NCBI RefSeq assembly: GCF_025639805.1
Contig: NZ_CP106735.1
Coordinates: 3,753,501 to 3,817,500 of the forward strand
Direction of reading: 5' to 3'
Source of the DNA: Reichenbachiella carrageenanivorans
GTDB lineage: Bacteria > Bacteroidota > Bacteroidia > Cytophagales > Cyclobacteriaceae
Length of the DNA stretch: 64,000 bases
Under the pieces are notes generated by a model that was given only the letters and a program-made list of their open reading frames with translations, had not been told where the DNA came from and ran no database searches. The first letter of the stretch is position 1. The number at the start of each line of letters is the position of its first letter. Positions 1-9,398 of the stretch are shown one piece after another. The position numbers and the translations under genes are program-made.

Positions 1-12
1 AATAATAGCTTC

Positions 13-20
13 TACTTTTG
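13..20 (+). promoter_or_regulatory. Bacteroidota -7 box ahead of tRNA-Asp
   Basis: TACTTTTG matches the TAnnTTTG -7 element of Bacteroidota primary-sigma promoters and is placed about 40 bases ahead of the tRNA. The matching -33 TTG would lie off the left edge, so only half of the promoter can be seen. Confidence 0.5.
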
Positions 21-59
21 CATCGCAATTGAGGGAAACAAACCCCGAAAGAGCAGCCA

Positions 60-133
60 GGAGCGGTAGTTCAGCTGGTTAGAATGCCTGCCTGTCACGC
101 AGGAGGTCGCGGGTTCGAATCCCGTCCGTTCCG
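60..133 (+). tRNA. tRNA-Asp (GTC)
   Basis: A full cloverleaf can be drawn. The seven-pair acceptor stem is GGAGCGG with CCGTTCC (one G-U). The T arm contains GGTTCGAATCC, and the anticodon loop CTGTCAC reads GTC, which decodes Asp. The 3' CCA is not encoded, as is usual in this phylum. A hairpin terminator follows directly. Confidence 0.95.
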
Positions 134-142
134 CTGGTTATC

Positions 143-175
143 AAGCACTTACATTAATTTGTAAGTGCTTTTTTT
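143..175 (+). terminator. Rho-independent terminator of tRNA-Asp
   Basis: A perfect 10-bp inverted repeat (AAGCACTTAC / GTAAGTGCTT) with an 8-base loop is followed by a run of T. It ends the tRNA transcript. Confidence 0.9.
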
Positions 176-361
176 ATACCCATAATCAAATCCTTGATCC
201 ATCAGGATCAAGCCGTATTTCTGGAGGATTAGAAATTTCACGCATAAATTTTAGAGAGTCGGAATAAGAAAAATTCCACATTTGTGACACCACGGAATTG
301 ACTTCTAAAGGCTTTGATCTTGGCCTTCAAAAATTTTCTAAAAGCCGTCCAGATAAACTCT
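176..361. other. Intergenic stretch, no gene recognised
   Basis: No start-bearing reading frame of useful length is present. The only structure seen is a perfect 8-bp inverted repeat at 193-212 (CTTGATCC / GGATCAAG). A 25-codon open segment without a start codon runs to a TAA near 363, and its origin is unknown. Confidence 0.4.
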
Positions 362-399
362 AAAAGAAAAAAAGGTTAGTACATTTAGCACTAACCTTT
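362..399 (-). terminator. Terminator of the minus-strand gene at 428-826
   Basis: A 10-bp inverted repeat (AAAGGTTAGT / ACTAACCTTT, arms 371-380 and 390-399) is followed on the minus strand by a T-rich tract. Confidence 0.75.
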
Positions 400-427
400 A
401 CATTCTTTCGATCGTTCGACGTTTACA

Positions 428-826
428 TTACAGATCGTTCCAGTAAAAAGTATAAGAGTAAGCAACTCTCTTATCTTCATCCCCTTCACCATTATCATAC
501 TGATAATCCATCACCTCATCACCGTCAATAATTTCATAGCTGACACCCCACGGATTACCTCCAGTACAGTCTGGGCAGTTGGTATTAACCACTTCTATTG
601 TTATATCCTCATCACCAGTAACTACATACTTAGTAATATCTACTTCAATTTTTACCCCTCCTAGATAACCTACTTCTTCACTTTCATACACCAATTTATC
701 ATCGATTATAATCTTTGCTTTATCATCGATTTCATAGAAAAAAATGGTCTTTTTAGACTGACCCAGCGAGCTAAATCCTACAAGGACAAAGACTGAAAAG
801 ATTATAAACTTCAATGTATATTTCAT
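428..826 (-). CDS. Small secreted protein, unknown function
   Basis: I do not recognise a family. From the ATG at 826 the product has 132 residues and opens with a clean signal peptide (MKYTLKFIIF, then a hydrophobic stretch ending SLGQ), so it should be exported. An upstream in-frame ATG at 865 would add 13 charged residues and spoil the signal peptide; 826 was chosen for that reason. The mature part is acidic and beta-rich, with a C-x-x-C pair (CPDC) near residue 85 that could form a disulfide. It lies 3' of the Wzi-like gene on the same strand and may be cotranscribed with it. Confidence 0.65.
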   Translation of the reverse strand: MKYTLKFIIFSVFVLVGFSSLGQSKKTIFFYEIDDKAKIIIDDKLVYESEEVGYLGGVKIEVDITKYVVTGDEDITIEVVNTNCPDCTGGNPWGVSYEIIDGDEVMDYQYDNGEGDEDKRVAYSYTFYWNDL

Positions 827-882
827 ATGTTCTGTTTTTTTTCGAACCCGTATTTCAAATATCATTCCAATTTCGATAGGAG

Positions 883-2496
883 TTAATTACTTATGCTAGA
901 ATTCTTAATCAAGTAATGAATTTGCAAGCCAAAATGAAAATTATGGACTTCGACATCATCTTGATAATACCAATTTTTCCTGTAGTTCCACATGATTTGT
1001 GGCCTGACACTGAATCTGTTAAAATAGCGTACATAATCGATACCCGCACTTACTTCAAAATCAGCAGGATATGGAGGTTCAGGCTGCTGGCTATACGCAT
1101 TCACAAAATAATCATCATTAAACCTTATTCTTGAATAAATCACCCCAAGTTTCCCTTTAGGGTTATACCAATCAATTTTTAATATACTTCCATTAGAACC
1201 CGTACCAATTCCTGCACCCATTATTTGCCCCTGATTAGTATATCCATTAGGCACGACGCTATGTACATAGTATGGGGGATTAACATTACTAGGTAGTATC
1301 TGATTTTGATTCGCACTTAGGGTGGTAAATTCGTACCCAAATTTCAATACATTCTTATCATCCAAATCAAATAACTTCATCACACCCCAATTGAGTGCCC
1401 TACCCCTATCAAACTCCTCAAACCAGCCTGTTAAATTCGAGTGAAAATCATTTTTAGCATACTCTATATAACATTCGAAACCAACTTCTGGAAAACGATA
1501 CTTAATTGAAACAGAAATCATTTGATCATACTCATCGTTTTTCAGGCTATCCTTAAACGTATTATGAGAGAATACTGCAAAAATATCCCTAGCAGCCAAA
1601 TCCCCATCTGCCCATCTGGTATAAAGCAACCTGTTTAGTCCCAAACTTAACCCTGGCGCAAAAGATGGCTCATAACCTAAAGAAATCCCTGTCACATATT
1701 TTCGATCATTTTCAGGGTTATCGTCAAAATAATCCGACTCATATGCTGCCCCCCAATACCATTTACCTTCAACCTTACCAATTTTAGTATCTATTGGTAT
1801 GGCAGTCCCTATATCAATATGTGGAATCCCTGCTGCATTATTACTCATCAAAATCGGGTTCCAAATAGAAGGACCCCACTTAAAATTCTCGGTAGAAACT
1901 CCTAAAGTCATTTTTTTATATACTAGTCTCACCTCTGATTGTCCAAAATTGAACTGAGAATAATCCCCTTCTCCAAACTGCTGGACATAATCGATCCTAC
2001 CATTAAAAGGGTATGAATATGGACTTTTAACTGTACCAGTAACATTAGGAGGAATGTCAATAGACAGATTCTGAGACCAAGTAACAATAGGAACAAATGA
2101 GAAATGAAGGATTCCCAACTTACCTTGAAAACCACCTGTGAGTGCCATATTCGAACCTTTCCCTGACCAAATAGCTCCATCATTATACCCACGAGGGGTT
2201 ATAGTGTTAGCATTATAATTAACATACGGATCCACCCATACGAAGCTTTTTTTCTCCGAAGACTTTACCCCAAGTTTAAAATTATCTCCCCAAATATTCC
2301 AAGACAACGTCGAATCAACCTGATACTGTGAAATTATAGAAGGATGTATTGATATAGGGTGTGATATTTCTGGGTTTTTAAGCACTAATATCTCATAATA
2401 GTCGCGTGTATGATCTGAAGGATATATCACTTGACCTGACACTCTTGATGACACTAAAAAAATTATATTCAGAAAAACAAACAATCGTATATTCAT
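883..2496 (-). CDS. Wzi-family capsule assembly outer-membrane protein
   Basis: The product has 537 residues: a signal peptide of about 22 residues (ending VSGQ), then a long run of alternating beta strands rich in W, Y and F, as in an outer-membrane barrel. The pattern, with short motifs such as FKWGPSIWNP and GVIYSR, fits the capsule-assembly Wzi group, which helps hold capsular polysaccharide on the cell surface. The length is in the usual range (about 450-550). Divergent glycosyltransferases and the phosphonate genes nearby agree with a surface-glycan role. The family call comes from reading the sequence and was not tested by a profile search. Confidence 0.75.
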   Translation of the reverse strand: MNIRLFVFLNIIFLVSSRVSGQVIYPSDHTRDYYEILVLKNPEISHPISIHPSIISQYQVDSTLSWNIWGDNFKLGVKSSEKKSFVWVDPYVNYNANTITPRGYNDGAIWSGKGSNMALTGGFQGKLGILHFSFVPIVTWSQNLSIDIPPNVTGTVKSPYSYPFNGRIDYVQQFGEGDYSQFNFGQSEVRLVYKKMTLGVSTENFKWGPSIWNPILMSNNAAGIPHIDIGTAIPIDTKIGKVEGKWYWGAAYESDYFDDNPENDRKYVTGISLGYEPSFAPGLSLGLNRLLYTRWADGDLAARDIFAVFSHNTFKDSLKNDEYDQMISVSIKYRFPEVGFECYIEYAKNDFHSNLTGWFEEFDRGRALNWGVMKLFDLDDKNVLKFGYEFTTLSANQNQILPSNVNPPYYVHSVVPNGYTNQGQIMGAGIGTGSNGSILKIDWYNPKGKLGVIYSRIRFNDDYFVNAYSQQPEPPYPADFEVSAGIDYVRYFNRFSVRPQIMWNYRKNWYYQDDVEVHNFHFGLQIHYLIKNSSISN

Positions 2497-2597
2497 GAGG
2501 CTATTGGATTATTAAAGCGTAAAACTAATCAGCACAACCTAATGATTTCGGATCGTTATCCATAAATTCGCACAATAATGTAATTAATCAAATAAGC

Positions 2598-3581
2598 ATG
2601 GCAAGAGTCACTATACTTATGGCAGTTTACAATGCTGCAGAAACTGTATCTGAGTGTATAGAAAGCATTTTAAATCAGACATTCAAAGACTTCAAACTAC
2701 TAATAGTCAATGATTTATCCACTGACAATACAGTAGAAATCATCGAAGATTTTAATAGTGACAAAATAGAAATTATTCATTTCAAAACTAAAGGTTTCAT
2801 CAACGCACTGAATACTGGATTAAGCAGATGCAAAACAGATTACATCTGCAGAATGGATGCTGACGACATTATGCTTCCTACCAAATTGGAAGAACAAGTA
2901 AAATTCATGGACAATCACCCTGAAATTGCGGCTTCGGGCACTTTTATTGAAGTATTTGGCAAATACAATGCTATATGGAAGCGTTTTAGACCAGGGTATG
3001 AACAATGCAGGCGAAATATATTCTGGTTTAGTACAATACAAAACCCATCAAGTATTATTCGTCATAGCGTTATCAAAGAAAACAACCTTAAATACAAAAG
3101 AGAGTATGCTTTTATCGACGGAGACAAGGATTATGCCTTAGCCGAAGATTATAAATTCTGGTATGATGTTTCGAGAGTAGGTATATTATCAAACCTCCCA
3201 AAAGTTTTACTCAAATACCGAATTCACCCTACGCAAGCCAGTACATCAAAAAGGAAGGTTCAAGATTTTGTAGCAAACAAGATACGAAGAGAGGCCCTAA
3301 CGGACTTTCTCAATGACCAAGGTTTATCTATTGAGAAAATAGACAAAAACACAAACAAAAAGGCTCTTTTAAAGAAAGTGAATACACTGAAAGTAGCCAA
3401 AAGAGACCGATGGCACTTGGCCATGTCCAAATACATGCTTATTCAAAGCACCAAAGAATTAGGTTTTATACATTTTCTTAAAATTCTGTTCTTCTCTCGA
3501 TTTGCCTTTGACAGAAATAGTCCAGAATTATTCATGAAAATGGTTTATAGCAAGTTTGGCAACGAAAAGCCAATGATCTAA
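2598..3581 (+). CDS. Family 2 (GT-A) glycosyltransferase
   Basis: Cytoplasmic inverting glycosyltransferase expected to add a sugar from a nucleotide-sugar to a growing surface glycan. The N-terminal nucleotide-binding motif (VTILMAVYNAAETV) and acidic strand (LLIVNDLSTDNT, about 34-45) are typical of family 2, and the metal-binding DADD is at about 87-90. The 327-residue length is normal. The ATG at 2598 lies just before the conserved core. The gene converges on the next one, and the two stop codons overlap by four bases. Donor and acceptor sugars cannot be told from sequence. Confidence 0.88.
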   Translation: MARVTILMAVYNAAETVSECIESILNQTFKDFKLLIVNDLSTDNTVEIIEDFNSDKIEIIHFKTKGFINALNTGLSRCKTDYICRMDADDIMLPTKLEEQVKFMDNHPEIAASGTFIEVFGKYNAIWKRFRPGYEQCRRNIFWFSTIQNPSSIIRHSVIKENNLKYKREYAFIDGDKDYALAEDYKFWYDVSRVGILSNLPKVLLKYRIHPTQASTSKRKVQDFVANKIRREALTDFLNDQGLSIEKIDKNTNKKALLKKVNTLKVAKRDRWHLAMSKYMLIQSTKELGFIHFLKILFFSRFAFDRNSPELFMKMVYSKFGNEKPMI

Positions 3582-4531
3582 TTACCCCACTTATCCTTGA
3601 AGTATCGCAGGGCAATTGAATTATTCCTGTCCTCGTCTCTCTCTTTTCCATGATTGTTTATTGATGCCAAACTATTGGCTTTAAAAAAACCTTCTGTCCA
3701 AAAGGGTATATAGCAAAACCTGCTTGATGGAAAAACATATTTAGGCACTCGGGCATGTGCACTTACCCAAACATCATCTACAAACCGAACAGCTCTTGGT
3801 TCTTCTGGATAATCGGTCAATTCTTCATAATCAAAAAACTTAGGCCTAACTAAAAAACCTGAATACCCCTGCACAATATCTATTGGATAATACTCGCTCA
3901 CACGAGTAGTAGGCACAGGCACAGGTGCTTGTTTGGTTATATTAGTCCAAAGTGTAGTACTCCTATCCACCAAATCAGCCGGAACCCTCCAACCACTAGC
4001 TGCTACGATCCAATCTGGCTTTTCATCAGAAGCTTTATCAAAAGCTGCCAACATCGTACGAGGATACATATTGTCATCATCTACCACTAATATTTTTTGA
4101 TCAGGATCGAGAGACCCAACAGCTGGTATAAATTTAGTACTAGGCCCCCAGTCCTTGTCTACTCGCTTCACCTCCAAACACTTCAATCCTTCTATTTCTT
4201 TGGGAATAACATACCCTACCTTCTCTCTCATAGACATCTGAGGAACGTATAAATAAATTTTCTTTGGAGCTCTTTTTTGCGACAGCAGACTTTTGACTGT
4301 CGGTACAATTTCTGAAATCCGACTTGGTATAGTAGAAAAAGAAACAATTATGTCTGACTTATTAGTGTTGCTCGCGCAATACTCGTCCCAATAGGCTAAC
4401 GACTTTCTCGTAGTAATGAAATAGTGCCAATAGTCTCTAATAAACTTCTTGCCCGACAAATAATTATATGCCTGATTCAACAAGAAAAGAAAAACTACTA
4501 CGCCTACAATAATGGATTGAATTAATGTCAT
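3578..4531 (-). CDS. Membrane-anchored glycosyltransferase-like protein
   Basis: 317 residues with one N-terminal membrane segment (about 5-20) and a GT-A-like domain. The signs are a strand ending FSTIPSR, a WGPSTKFIPA segment near 128-137, a triple-Asp metal site (VVDDDNMYP, 149-157) and a later FVDDVW motif, a combination seen in small family 2-like glycosyltransferases. The start overlaps the end of the upstream gene by the ATGA arrangement, so the two are translationally coupled. It is probably a tailoring transferase of the surface glycan; the substrate is unknown. Confidence 0.65.
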   Translation of the reverse strand: MTLIQSIIVGVVVFLFLLNQAYNYLSGKKFIRDYWHYFITTRKSLAYWDEYCASNTNKSDIIVSFSTIPSRISEIVPTVKSLLSQKRAPKKIYLYVPQMSMREKVGYVIPKEIEGLKCLEVKRVDKDWGPSTKFIPAVGSLDPDQKILVVDDDNMYPRTMLAAFDKASDEKPDWIVAASGWRVPADLVDRSTTLWTNITKQAPVPVPTTRVSEYYPIDIVQGYSGFLVRPKFFDYEELTDYPEEPRAVRFVDDVWVSAHARVPKYVFPSSRFCYIPFWTEGFFKANSLASINNHGKERDEDRNNSIALRYFKDKWGN

Positions 4532-5358
4532 GATTTGATTTTATTGACCCAAACGTCTACCTTTTTTCGAAGATTAAAATAAAATACCGATAGCCAATTT
4601 AGACTATAGGGAAAATCAGGTTTTAGTTTATTTCTAACGCTTAAAAATTTTACAGGGTGTGGAGAACTGATATTAACCTCGTCCTTTGTTAAATGAATTC
4701 CTTTACTATCCTTAAACTGATTTAAAAGAATAGTCAACACAGACTGATCATCCTTGTGGTTATACCTATTGGCTCCTTTTGGCTTGATACACTCATGTAT
4801 AAGCGAATATCTTTTCCATTCCGAAACGAGCGCTCTTATATCTGCATTATGATAGCCAAAACCACACATACAACCACAAATATTACGAACATAATAATGT
4901 GATTCAGGCACATTCATATAATCCAAGGTAGGCTGCAGCGTCCATTCCTTTAAAGTCCCTGATCCGCCTATAGGAGCATATAGACCATACTGATCAATCT
5001 GATCCCAAACATAAGTTAGCGGCTCATTGAGAATTGTTGCGCTATCCAGCCAAAGTAAATTACCTTGCTTTTCTTCGAAAATCTCATTCACCATAATAGG
5101 CTTAAATGAATAAGTCCTAAATTCTAATTGGACGAATTTGGGATATTTTGAAAAGTCAAAATTTCTTACCGATAGATTGGGAACCTTTTTTATAAGTTGA
5201 TTGAGATGTGACTTTTGATCTTCATTAAAACCAAGATCATAACAAATCAATTCGCTATTCTCGTACTCTTTTTGCTTATTAAAGGAATAGACAAATTGAC
5301 AAAAAGTTCTAAAATAAAACTCATCAGCAGCGGTTAATATGACATTGAGTTTCGTCAT
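4528..5358 (-). CDS. Putative glycosyltransferase (DUF1647-like)
   Basis: 276 residues without membrane segments. The N-terminus (VILTAADEFYF, then a segment reading ICYDLGF) and the NLLWLDSATIL strand near 100 resemble family 8-like/DUF1647 glycosyltransferases, in which a D-S-A or D-x-D type motif binds metal. It starts on the last base of the ABC-transporter stop (TGATG overlap) and overlaps the next gene by four bases, so it belongs to a tight four-gene unit starting near 7914. The family assignment is tentative. Confidence 0.5.
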   Translation of the reverse strand: MTKLNVILTAADEFYFRTFCQFVYSFNKQKEYENSELICYDLGFNEDQKSHLNQLIKKVPNLSVRNFDFSKYPKFVQLEFRTYSFKPIMVNEIFEEKQGNLLWLDSATILNEPLTYVWDQIDQYGLYAPIGGSGTLKEWTLQPTLDYMNVPESHYYVRNICGCMCGFGYHNADIRALVSEWKRYSLIHECIKPKGANRYNHKDDQSVLTILLNQFKDSKGIHLTKDEVNISSPHPVKFLSVRNKLKPDFPYSLNWLSVFYFNLRKKVDVWVNKIKS

Positions 5359-6971
5359 CAGGACACCAATTGGCCTTCCATTAATTTTATCACTCGATCG
5401 CCTCTATCAAAATACTGTTCATCATGGGAGATGACAACAATCGTCTTGCCAGCTTTTTTTAGATCTTGTAAAATAGTTTCGTAAAAAATCTTCTTAAAAT
5501 GCGGGTCTTGATTTGCAGCCCATTCATCAAAAAGATAAACTTCTGTATCCTTTAGGATGGCGTTGATCAGTCCTAGTCTTTTCTTCTGTCCCTCAGACAA
5601 ACGAGTAGTAGAAAATTTACCGTTTTCTATGCGCACCTTTTTTGTCATCTCTAAGGTTTTCAATAGCTCTTCTCCACGTTTCAACACGTCCGCATCATCG
5701 ATGTGAGTTACATTATCAAACAAATAGGAATCAACAAAGGTTGCTGCAAATTTGCTTCTATAATCTTCTCGATTAGAGTCATCTATCGATTGTCCTTTAT
5801 ATTTGACTACCCCTTCTTTAGGAGGATATAAGCCTAACATCATCTTTGCCAATGTAGTCTTTCCACTCCCATTGCCGCCAAGAAGAAAAATCAGCTCTCC
5901 TTTCTTGATAGACAAATCAATAGGTCCTAACTCAAAATGCTCGTCTTCATCTGGGTTATAATACTCATGCTTTACTCCTACTAAATCTATAATAACATCA
6001 TCTGCTACATTTTCCTCATCTAGCTCAATAGGCTTTACCACATGTGCTGTATCTTCCAAATCAATACCCGTTTCACTGATTTGCTCTAAGGCAACTTCTA
6101 TCCTTTTCAAATTGCTAAACCAACCTGAAACCGTAGATAATGGAGCGATAATAAACAGGACTAAAGTCAAAAATTCACCAAAAACAGAAGGTTCTACAAA
6201 ACCCGTAGCAAAAATATAAACCACCAACGCTGCCATACCTAAAAGCAACACCATATCTCCAGACTTGGACGCAATAGCCACTACTACACTTTCCTTGACC
6301 ATGTATTTGTTTTGCTCTTCACTGGTCTTCTCAATTACTTCCTTCAAATAAAATTTCTTGAATTTTTTATTCAACGAAAGCTCTTTTATCCCATAAGTCA
6401 GCCCCTCAAATATTTTAAAAATATCATTCCAAAGCACTCGTGATTTCTCTTGGTATTTTCTTGTCAATGGTAAGGAGAGTTTGGTAAGAATAAATACTGC
6501 CAAAAACAGCCCTAAAACTGCCAAACTCAAAGTAGGATGTTGATATACAATATACCCTAGTACTCCCAAAACTGTAGCTAATCCAGTAGTTACGCTAGGG
6601 AGCCTATCAATACCATGATATATGGTCTTTATATCCTCTGTAAGGATGGGGAAAATTCTATCTTGATTACGTTCAATTTCACTAAAATCAGCTTGTAAGA
6701 TCTTAGTAGACAAAGAAATTCTTAATTGATGAATAATACCTTGGCTCAATTTTGATACTGCAAATGACGAAACCACAGCAAGCACTCCATATCCTACCCA
6801 AAACAAACCAAACTCGACCTGAAAGCTTGCCGCATTAAAATTTTCAGTGTTTATAGACTCCACAATCATCTTTATCAGAAAGGAAGAACATATCCCTGTA
6901 AGAGCGCTACTAAAAACAGCCAGTACAAATAGTAACTTAGAGGACTGTATAAGGAGTTTAATAATTTTCAT
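5358..6971 (-). CDS. SyrD/PvdE-type ABC exporter (fused membrane and ATPase domains)
   Basis: A half-size exporter of 537 residues: six predicted membrane helices over about 1-285, then an ATPase domain with Walker A GGNGSGKTT (365-373), signature LSEGQ (458-462), Walker B VYLFDE (478-483) and switch His in ISHDEQYF (about 516). The phrase FDEWAANQDP after Walker B is characteristic of the cyclic-peptide/siderophore-peptide exporter family (SyrD, PvdE). No peptide synthetase is nearby. The setting between glycosyltransferases and a Stealth protein suggests that it moves a glycan-linked or lipid-linked substrate, which is inference. Confidence 0.85.
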   Translation of the reverse strand: MKIIKLLIQSSKLLFVLAVFSSALTGICSSFLIKMIVESINTENFNAASFQVEFGLFWVGYGVLAVVSSFAVSKLSQGIIHQLRISLSTKILQADFSEIERNQDRIFPILTEDIKTIYHGIDRLPSVTTGLATVLGVLGYIVYQHPTLSLAVLGLFLAVFILTKLSLPLTRKYQEKSRVLWNDIFKIFEGLTYGIKELSLNKKFKKFYLKEVIEKTSEEQNKYMVKESVVVAIASKSGDMVLLLGMAALVVYIFATGFVEPSVFGEFLTLVLFIIAPLSTVSGWFSNLKRIEVALEQISETGIDLEDTAHVVKPIELDEENVADDVIIDLVGVKHEYYNPDEDEHFELGPIDLSIKKGELIFLLGGNGSGKTTLAKMMLGLYPPKEGVVKYKGQSIDDSNREDYRSKFAATFVDSYLFDNVTHIDDADVLKRGEELLKTLEMTKKVRIENGKFSTTRLSEGQKKRLGLINAILKDTEVYLFDEWAANQDPHFKKIFYETILQDLKKAGKTIVVISHDEQYFDRGDRVIKLMEGQLVS

Positions 6972-7005
6972 TTGAATATATTGAATAACTTAAATCACGG
7001 ACGGA

Positions 7006-7914
7006 TTACTTCTCAAAAGAAGACTTGTTCGGATAATAGTTCTGTAAAAAATTTTGCACCAGTTCAACCACCTGTTGGTTAGGGTTATCTTTTTGATCAT
7101 CGTTGAGACAATAAAAATAAGGGCGAACCCTATCGATACGGGCAAAAGCTTTTTTTTGTCTATTGAAACTATTGGTAATCTTGTGGAAAATTTGCCATTT
7201 CTTAAGTTCAAACACATTCATTGGACGGCATAGCTCTCGTTGATACTTCAGCATATAATACTTGTACAGCTTATATGCCATAAAGTCGTCATCCTGCCTG
7301 AATCGATGCTGGCGCTTCTCATGTGTTTTTTCTGGCCAAAGCTTATACATGGCATCCCAGCAGTCCTTCTTCACCAAAATCGGACAATGCTCCACCAATC
7401 CCAATCCTATAATATCATTCTTAGCTTCATAGATCCTCCAACTCGGATTTTCACCGAATAGCGTCCCGAAAATATTGATTCTGCCAGCATCAGACACAAA
7501 CGCCTCCATTGGAGTCGTATTTCCGAAAAGAAAATCATCATTCATATAGAGAAAATGATCTGATAGCCCTGGGATTTTATCCAAATAACTTTCAATAACA
7601 CTAGAGCTATAGGTAGGCAAATACGCCTCATCAAAAATATCTTCGTGATGAACCACCTTCACTTTGGGGTGATCTGTATTAAGCCATTCTGGCACTTGTG
7701 GTTTTTGGGTCAGTATATAAATATTGCGCGCCCATGGTACAAACTGCTCGATAGAACGAAGACTGTACTTGAGCATATCATATACATCTCGAAATCTTTC
7801 GGGATTAACATCATCAAGATTTTCTGCGAATTTCTGACATTTTTTGATGTAAACGGGATCATCTCCATTCACCCAAGTGTAAACAATGTCAATAGACTGG
7901 TCCGAATTGCTCAA
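7006..7914 (-). CDS. Stealth-family sugar-phosphate transferase
   Basis: Stealth proteins transfer hexose-1-phosphate (for example GlcNAc-1-phosphate) onto sugars in capsular polysaccharides and are related to the animal GlcNAc-1-phosphotransferase. The conserved blocks are visible: block 1 IDIVYTWVNGDDP (8-20); block 2 with LKYSLRSIE, WARNIYILT, and a later block ending in YMNDDFLFG (about 123-131); and the downstream HCPILVKKDC and RFRQDDD segments. The 302-residue length is usual. It is the promoter-proximal gene of the 7914-3578 unit and faces the licD-like gene head to head. Confidence 0.88.
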   Translation of the reverse strand: MSNSDQSIDIVYTWVNGDDPVYIKKCQKFAENLDDVNPERFRDVYDMLKYSLRSIEQFVPWARNIYILTQKPQVPEWLNTDHPKVKVVHHEDIFDEAYLPTYSSSVIESYLDKIPGLSDHFLYMNDDFLFGNTTPMEAFVSDAGRINIFGTLFGENPSWRIYEAKNDIIGLGLVEHCPILVKKDCWDAMYKLWPEKTHEKRQHRFRQDDDFMAYKLYKYYMLKYQRELCRPMNVFELKKWQIFHKITNSFNRQKKAFARIDRVRPYFYCLNDDQKDNPNQQVVELVQNFLQNYYPNKSSFEK

Positions 7915-7954
7915 ATTTTATTTGATTTGCACGATTAAAATTGAGCGCAAAAAT

Positions 7955-8557
7955 ATGAATCTTTCATCCATCATACAAAAACTTCAACGCTTTATCCATG
8001 TGTTCTTTACCACCCTACCAGGTAATTACACCAATAAAAAACTGGAGATTCTTGAAGAGTTATTTAGAGTCACTAATAACTACATGAAAAGCACTGGAGC
8101 CATGTATTGGATAGACTTTGGCACCTTACTGGGATATCACAGAGAAAACACCATCTTACCTCACGATATAGATGTAGATTTTGGGTGTCATGAAGAGGAG
8201 TATGAAAAAGTTTGGAGTAAGCGCAAAGAGCTTCCTAATGGATTCAAACTTTACGACACGTCATTTAGACATAGAGGACCCAAACTTTATTTCAATTACA
8301 AAGGGTTTGATGCTGACGTATATTTCTACGAAGACAAAGGCAATACTTTGACTTCGTATGAAAACAGCCATTACCCTAGCGAACGCACTCCATTTGCCAA
8401 AACACTGGCTCTACCTGTCAAGGCTACAAAATTCTTGGAACAAGACACCTTCATACCAGCTCAACCCAAAGCTTACCTTGAGCATATATACAATTACCTA
8501 GGCAGCAATGGTCGTCGCGACAACACCACAGGATACTGGTACGAAAAGGAAGATTAA
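7955..8557 (+). CDS. LicD-family phosphotransferase
   Basis: LicD proteins move a phospho-alkylamine such as phosphocholine from a CDP carrier onto a glycan. Here 200 residues carry the family core, YWIDFGTLLGYHR (about 51-63) and HDIDVDFG (70-77) with its metal-binding Asp residues, plus a later DADVYFYED. The longer reading from 7886 overlaps the divergent Stealth gene and adds 23 unconserved residues, so the ATG at 7955 is preferred. With the AEP genes next door, the likely cargo is phosphonoethylamine from CMP-AEP rather than choline; that is inference. Confidence 0.85.
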   Translation: MNLSSIIQKLQRFIHVFFTTLPGNYTNKKLEILEELFRVTNNYMKSTGAMYWIDFGTLLGYHRENTILPHDIDVDFGCHEEEYEKVWSKRKELPNGFKLYDTSFRHRGPKLYFNYKGFDADVYFYEDKGNTLTSYENSHYPSERTPFAKTLALPVKATKFLEQDTFIPAQPKAYLEHIYNYLGSNGRRDNTTGYWYEKED

Positions 8558-8562
8558 CTGAT

Positions 8563-9279
8563 TTAACTACTTAACTTAGGCAACACCAAATTCAGTGCAC
8601 GTTTGAGATGGTCTTCATCATCGATCTCACACCAAACTAGATCTACCTGTTTTTCTACATGAATAGCTTCTGAGGGAGACAACACGTTAAAAGCATATTC
8701 ATACTTCATCTTCTTGATCGTTGGCAAAGCAATCATTTTTTGATACAAATCTTGACTGATTTTACAAATACCAACCAACTCGGCATAGGAGTTTATTTTA
8801 TCATTACCATCTTGCGACAAATATCTAAAATCACCATTTTCGAAGGCATGTAGATAAACCTCATCACCAGAATTGGTAAAACCACTGCCCAAAATCACAT
8901 TTGCTTGAGTCGAATTCAGAATAGTCTGCAAAGCAGATATGTCATAAAGCAAGTCAGACTCTAGCAATAAAAAATCGCCATCTACATGAGGAGCTGCGCA
9001 CACGAGCGTATACATGCTTTCTGTAGTGGAATACTCATCATTATAATAAATGGTGAGTCCATATTGCTCCTGAATATCTTCATAGGCCGTCCCTTTATGG
9101 CCTACCCCCACGACTATTTTCTCTATACCATTAGCTTTGAGCAATCGAATAGAGCGTTCGATCAATGTTTCACCACCAACCTCCAAAAAACCTTTTGGCA
9201 TTTCTTTAGTTCTATCTCCTAACCTTGTCCCTCTTCCGGCAGCCAAAATCACTGCTGTTTTGATTGTCTGATTGCTCAT
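8563..9279 (-). CDS. LicC/PntC-type cytidylyltransferase
   Basis: A 238-residue nucleotidyltransferase with the signature LAAGRGTRLG (12-21), the conserved Lys in MPKGFLEV (Lys29) and a metal-site strand LLLESDLLYD (105-113). The fold is that of sugar-phosphate nucleotidyltransferases. The short length and the NDEYSTTESMYTL segment are closest to LicC (choline-phosphate) and PntC (2-aminoethylphosphonate) cytidylyltransferases. The adjacent AEP pathway favours CMP-AEP synthesis. It ends five bases from licD, tail to tail, and starts opposite the PEP mutase operon. Confidence 0.72.
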   Translation of the reverse strand: MSNQTIKTAVILAAGRGTRLGDRTKEMPKGFLEVGGETLIERSIRLLKANGIEKIVVGVGHKGTAYEDIQEQYGLTIYYNDEYSTTESMYTLVCAAPHVDGDFLLLESDLLYDISALQTILNSTQANVILGSGFTNSGDEVYLHAFENGDFRYLSQDGNDKINSYAELVGICKISQDLYQKMIALPTIKKMKYEYAFNVLSPSEAIHVEKQVDLVWCEIDDEDHLKRALNLVLPKLSS

Positions 9280-9390
9280 TTTATATCTTAAAATTTACCT
9301 AAAATTTAGAATTGCGAAGATAGATAAAAAATGCTTTGGGGGTAGAAGCATTTTTATGAGTCATTACAAATGATTGCAAAATATATCTTT

Positions 9391-9398
9391 TAGTTTTG
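9391..9398 (+). promoter_or_regulatory. Possible -7 box in the divergent region before the PEP mutase gene
   Basis: TAGTTTTG matches TAnnTTTG. A TTG lies 14 bases upstream, which is shorter than usual, so the assignment is weak. The rest of the 268-base region between 9279 and 9548 holds only a 7-bp inverted repeat (9481-9487 with 9516-9522). Confidence 0.3.

Noticed and set aside
285..363. Open segment ending at a TAA after tRNA-Asp as an integrase remnant
   Set aside because: Only about 25 codons without a start and without a recognisable motif; no attachment-site duplication of the tRNA 3' end was seen.
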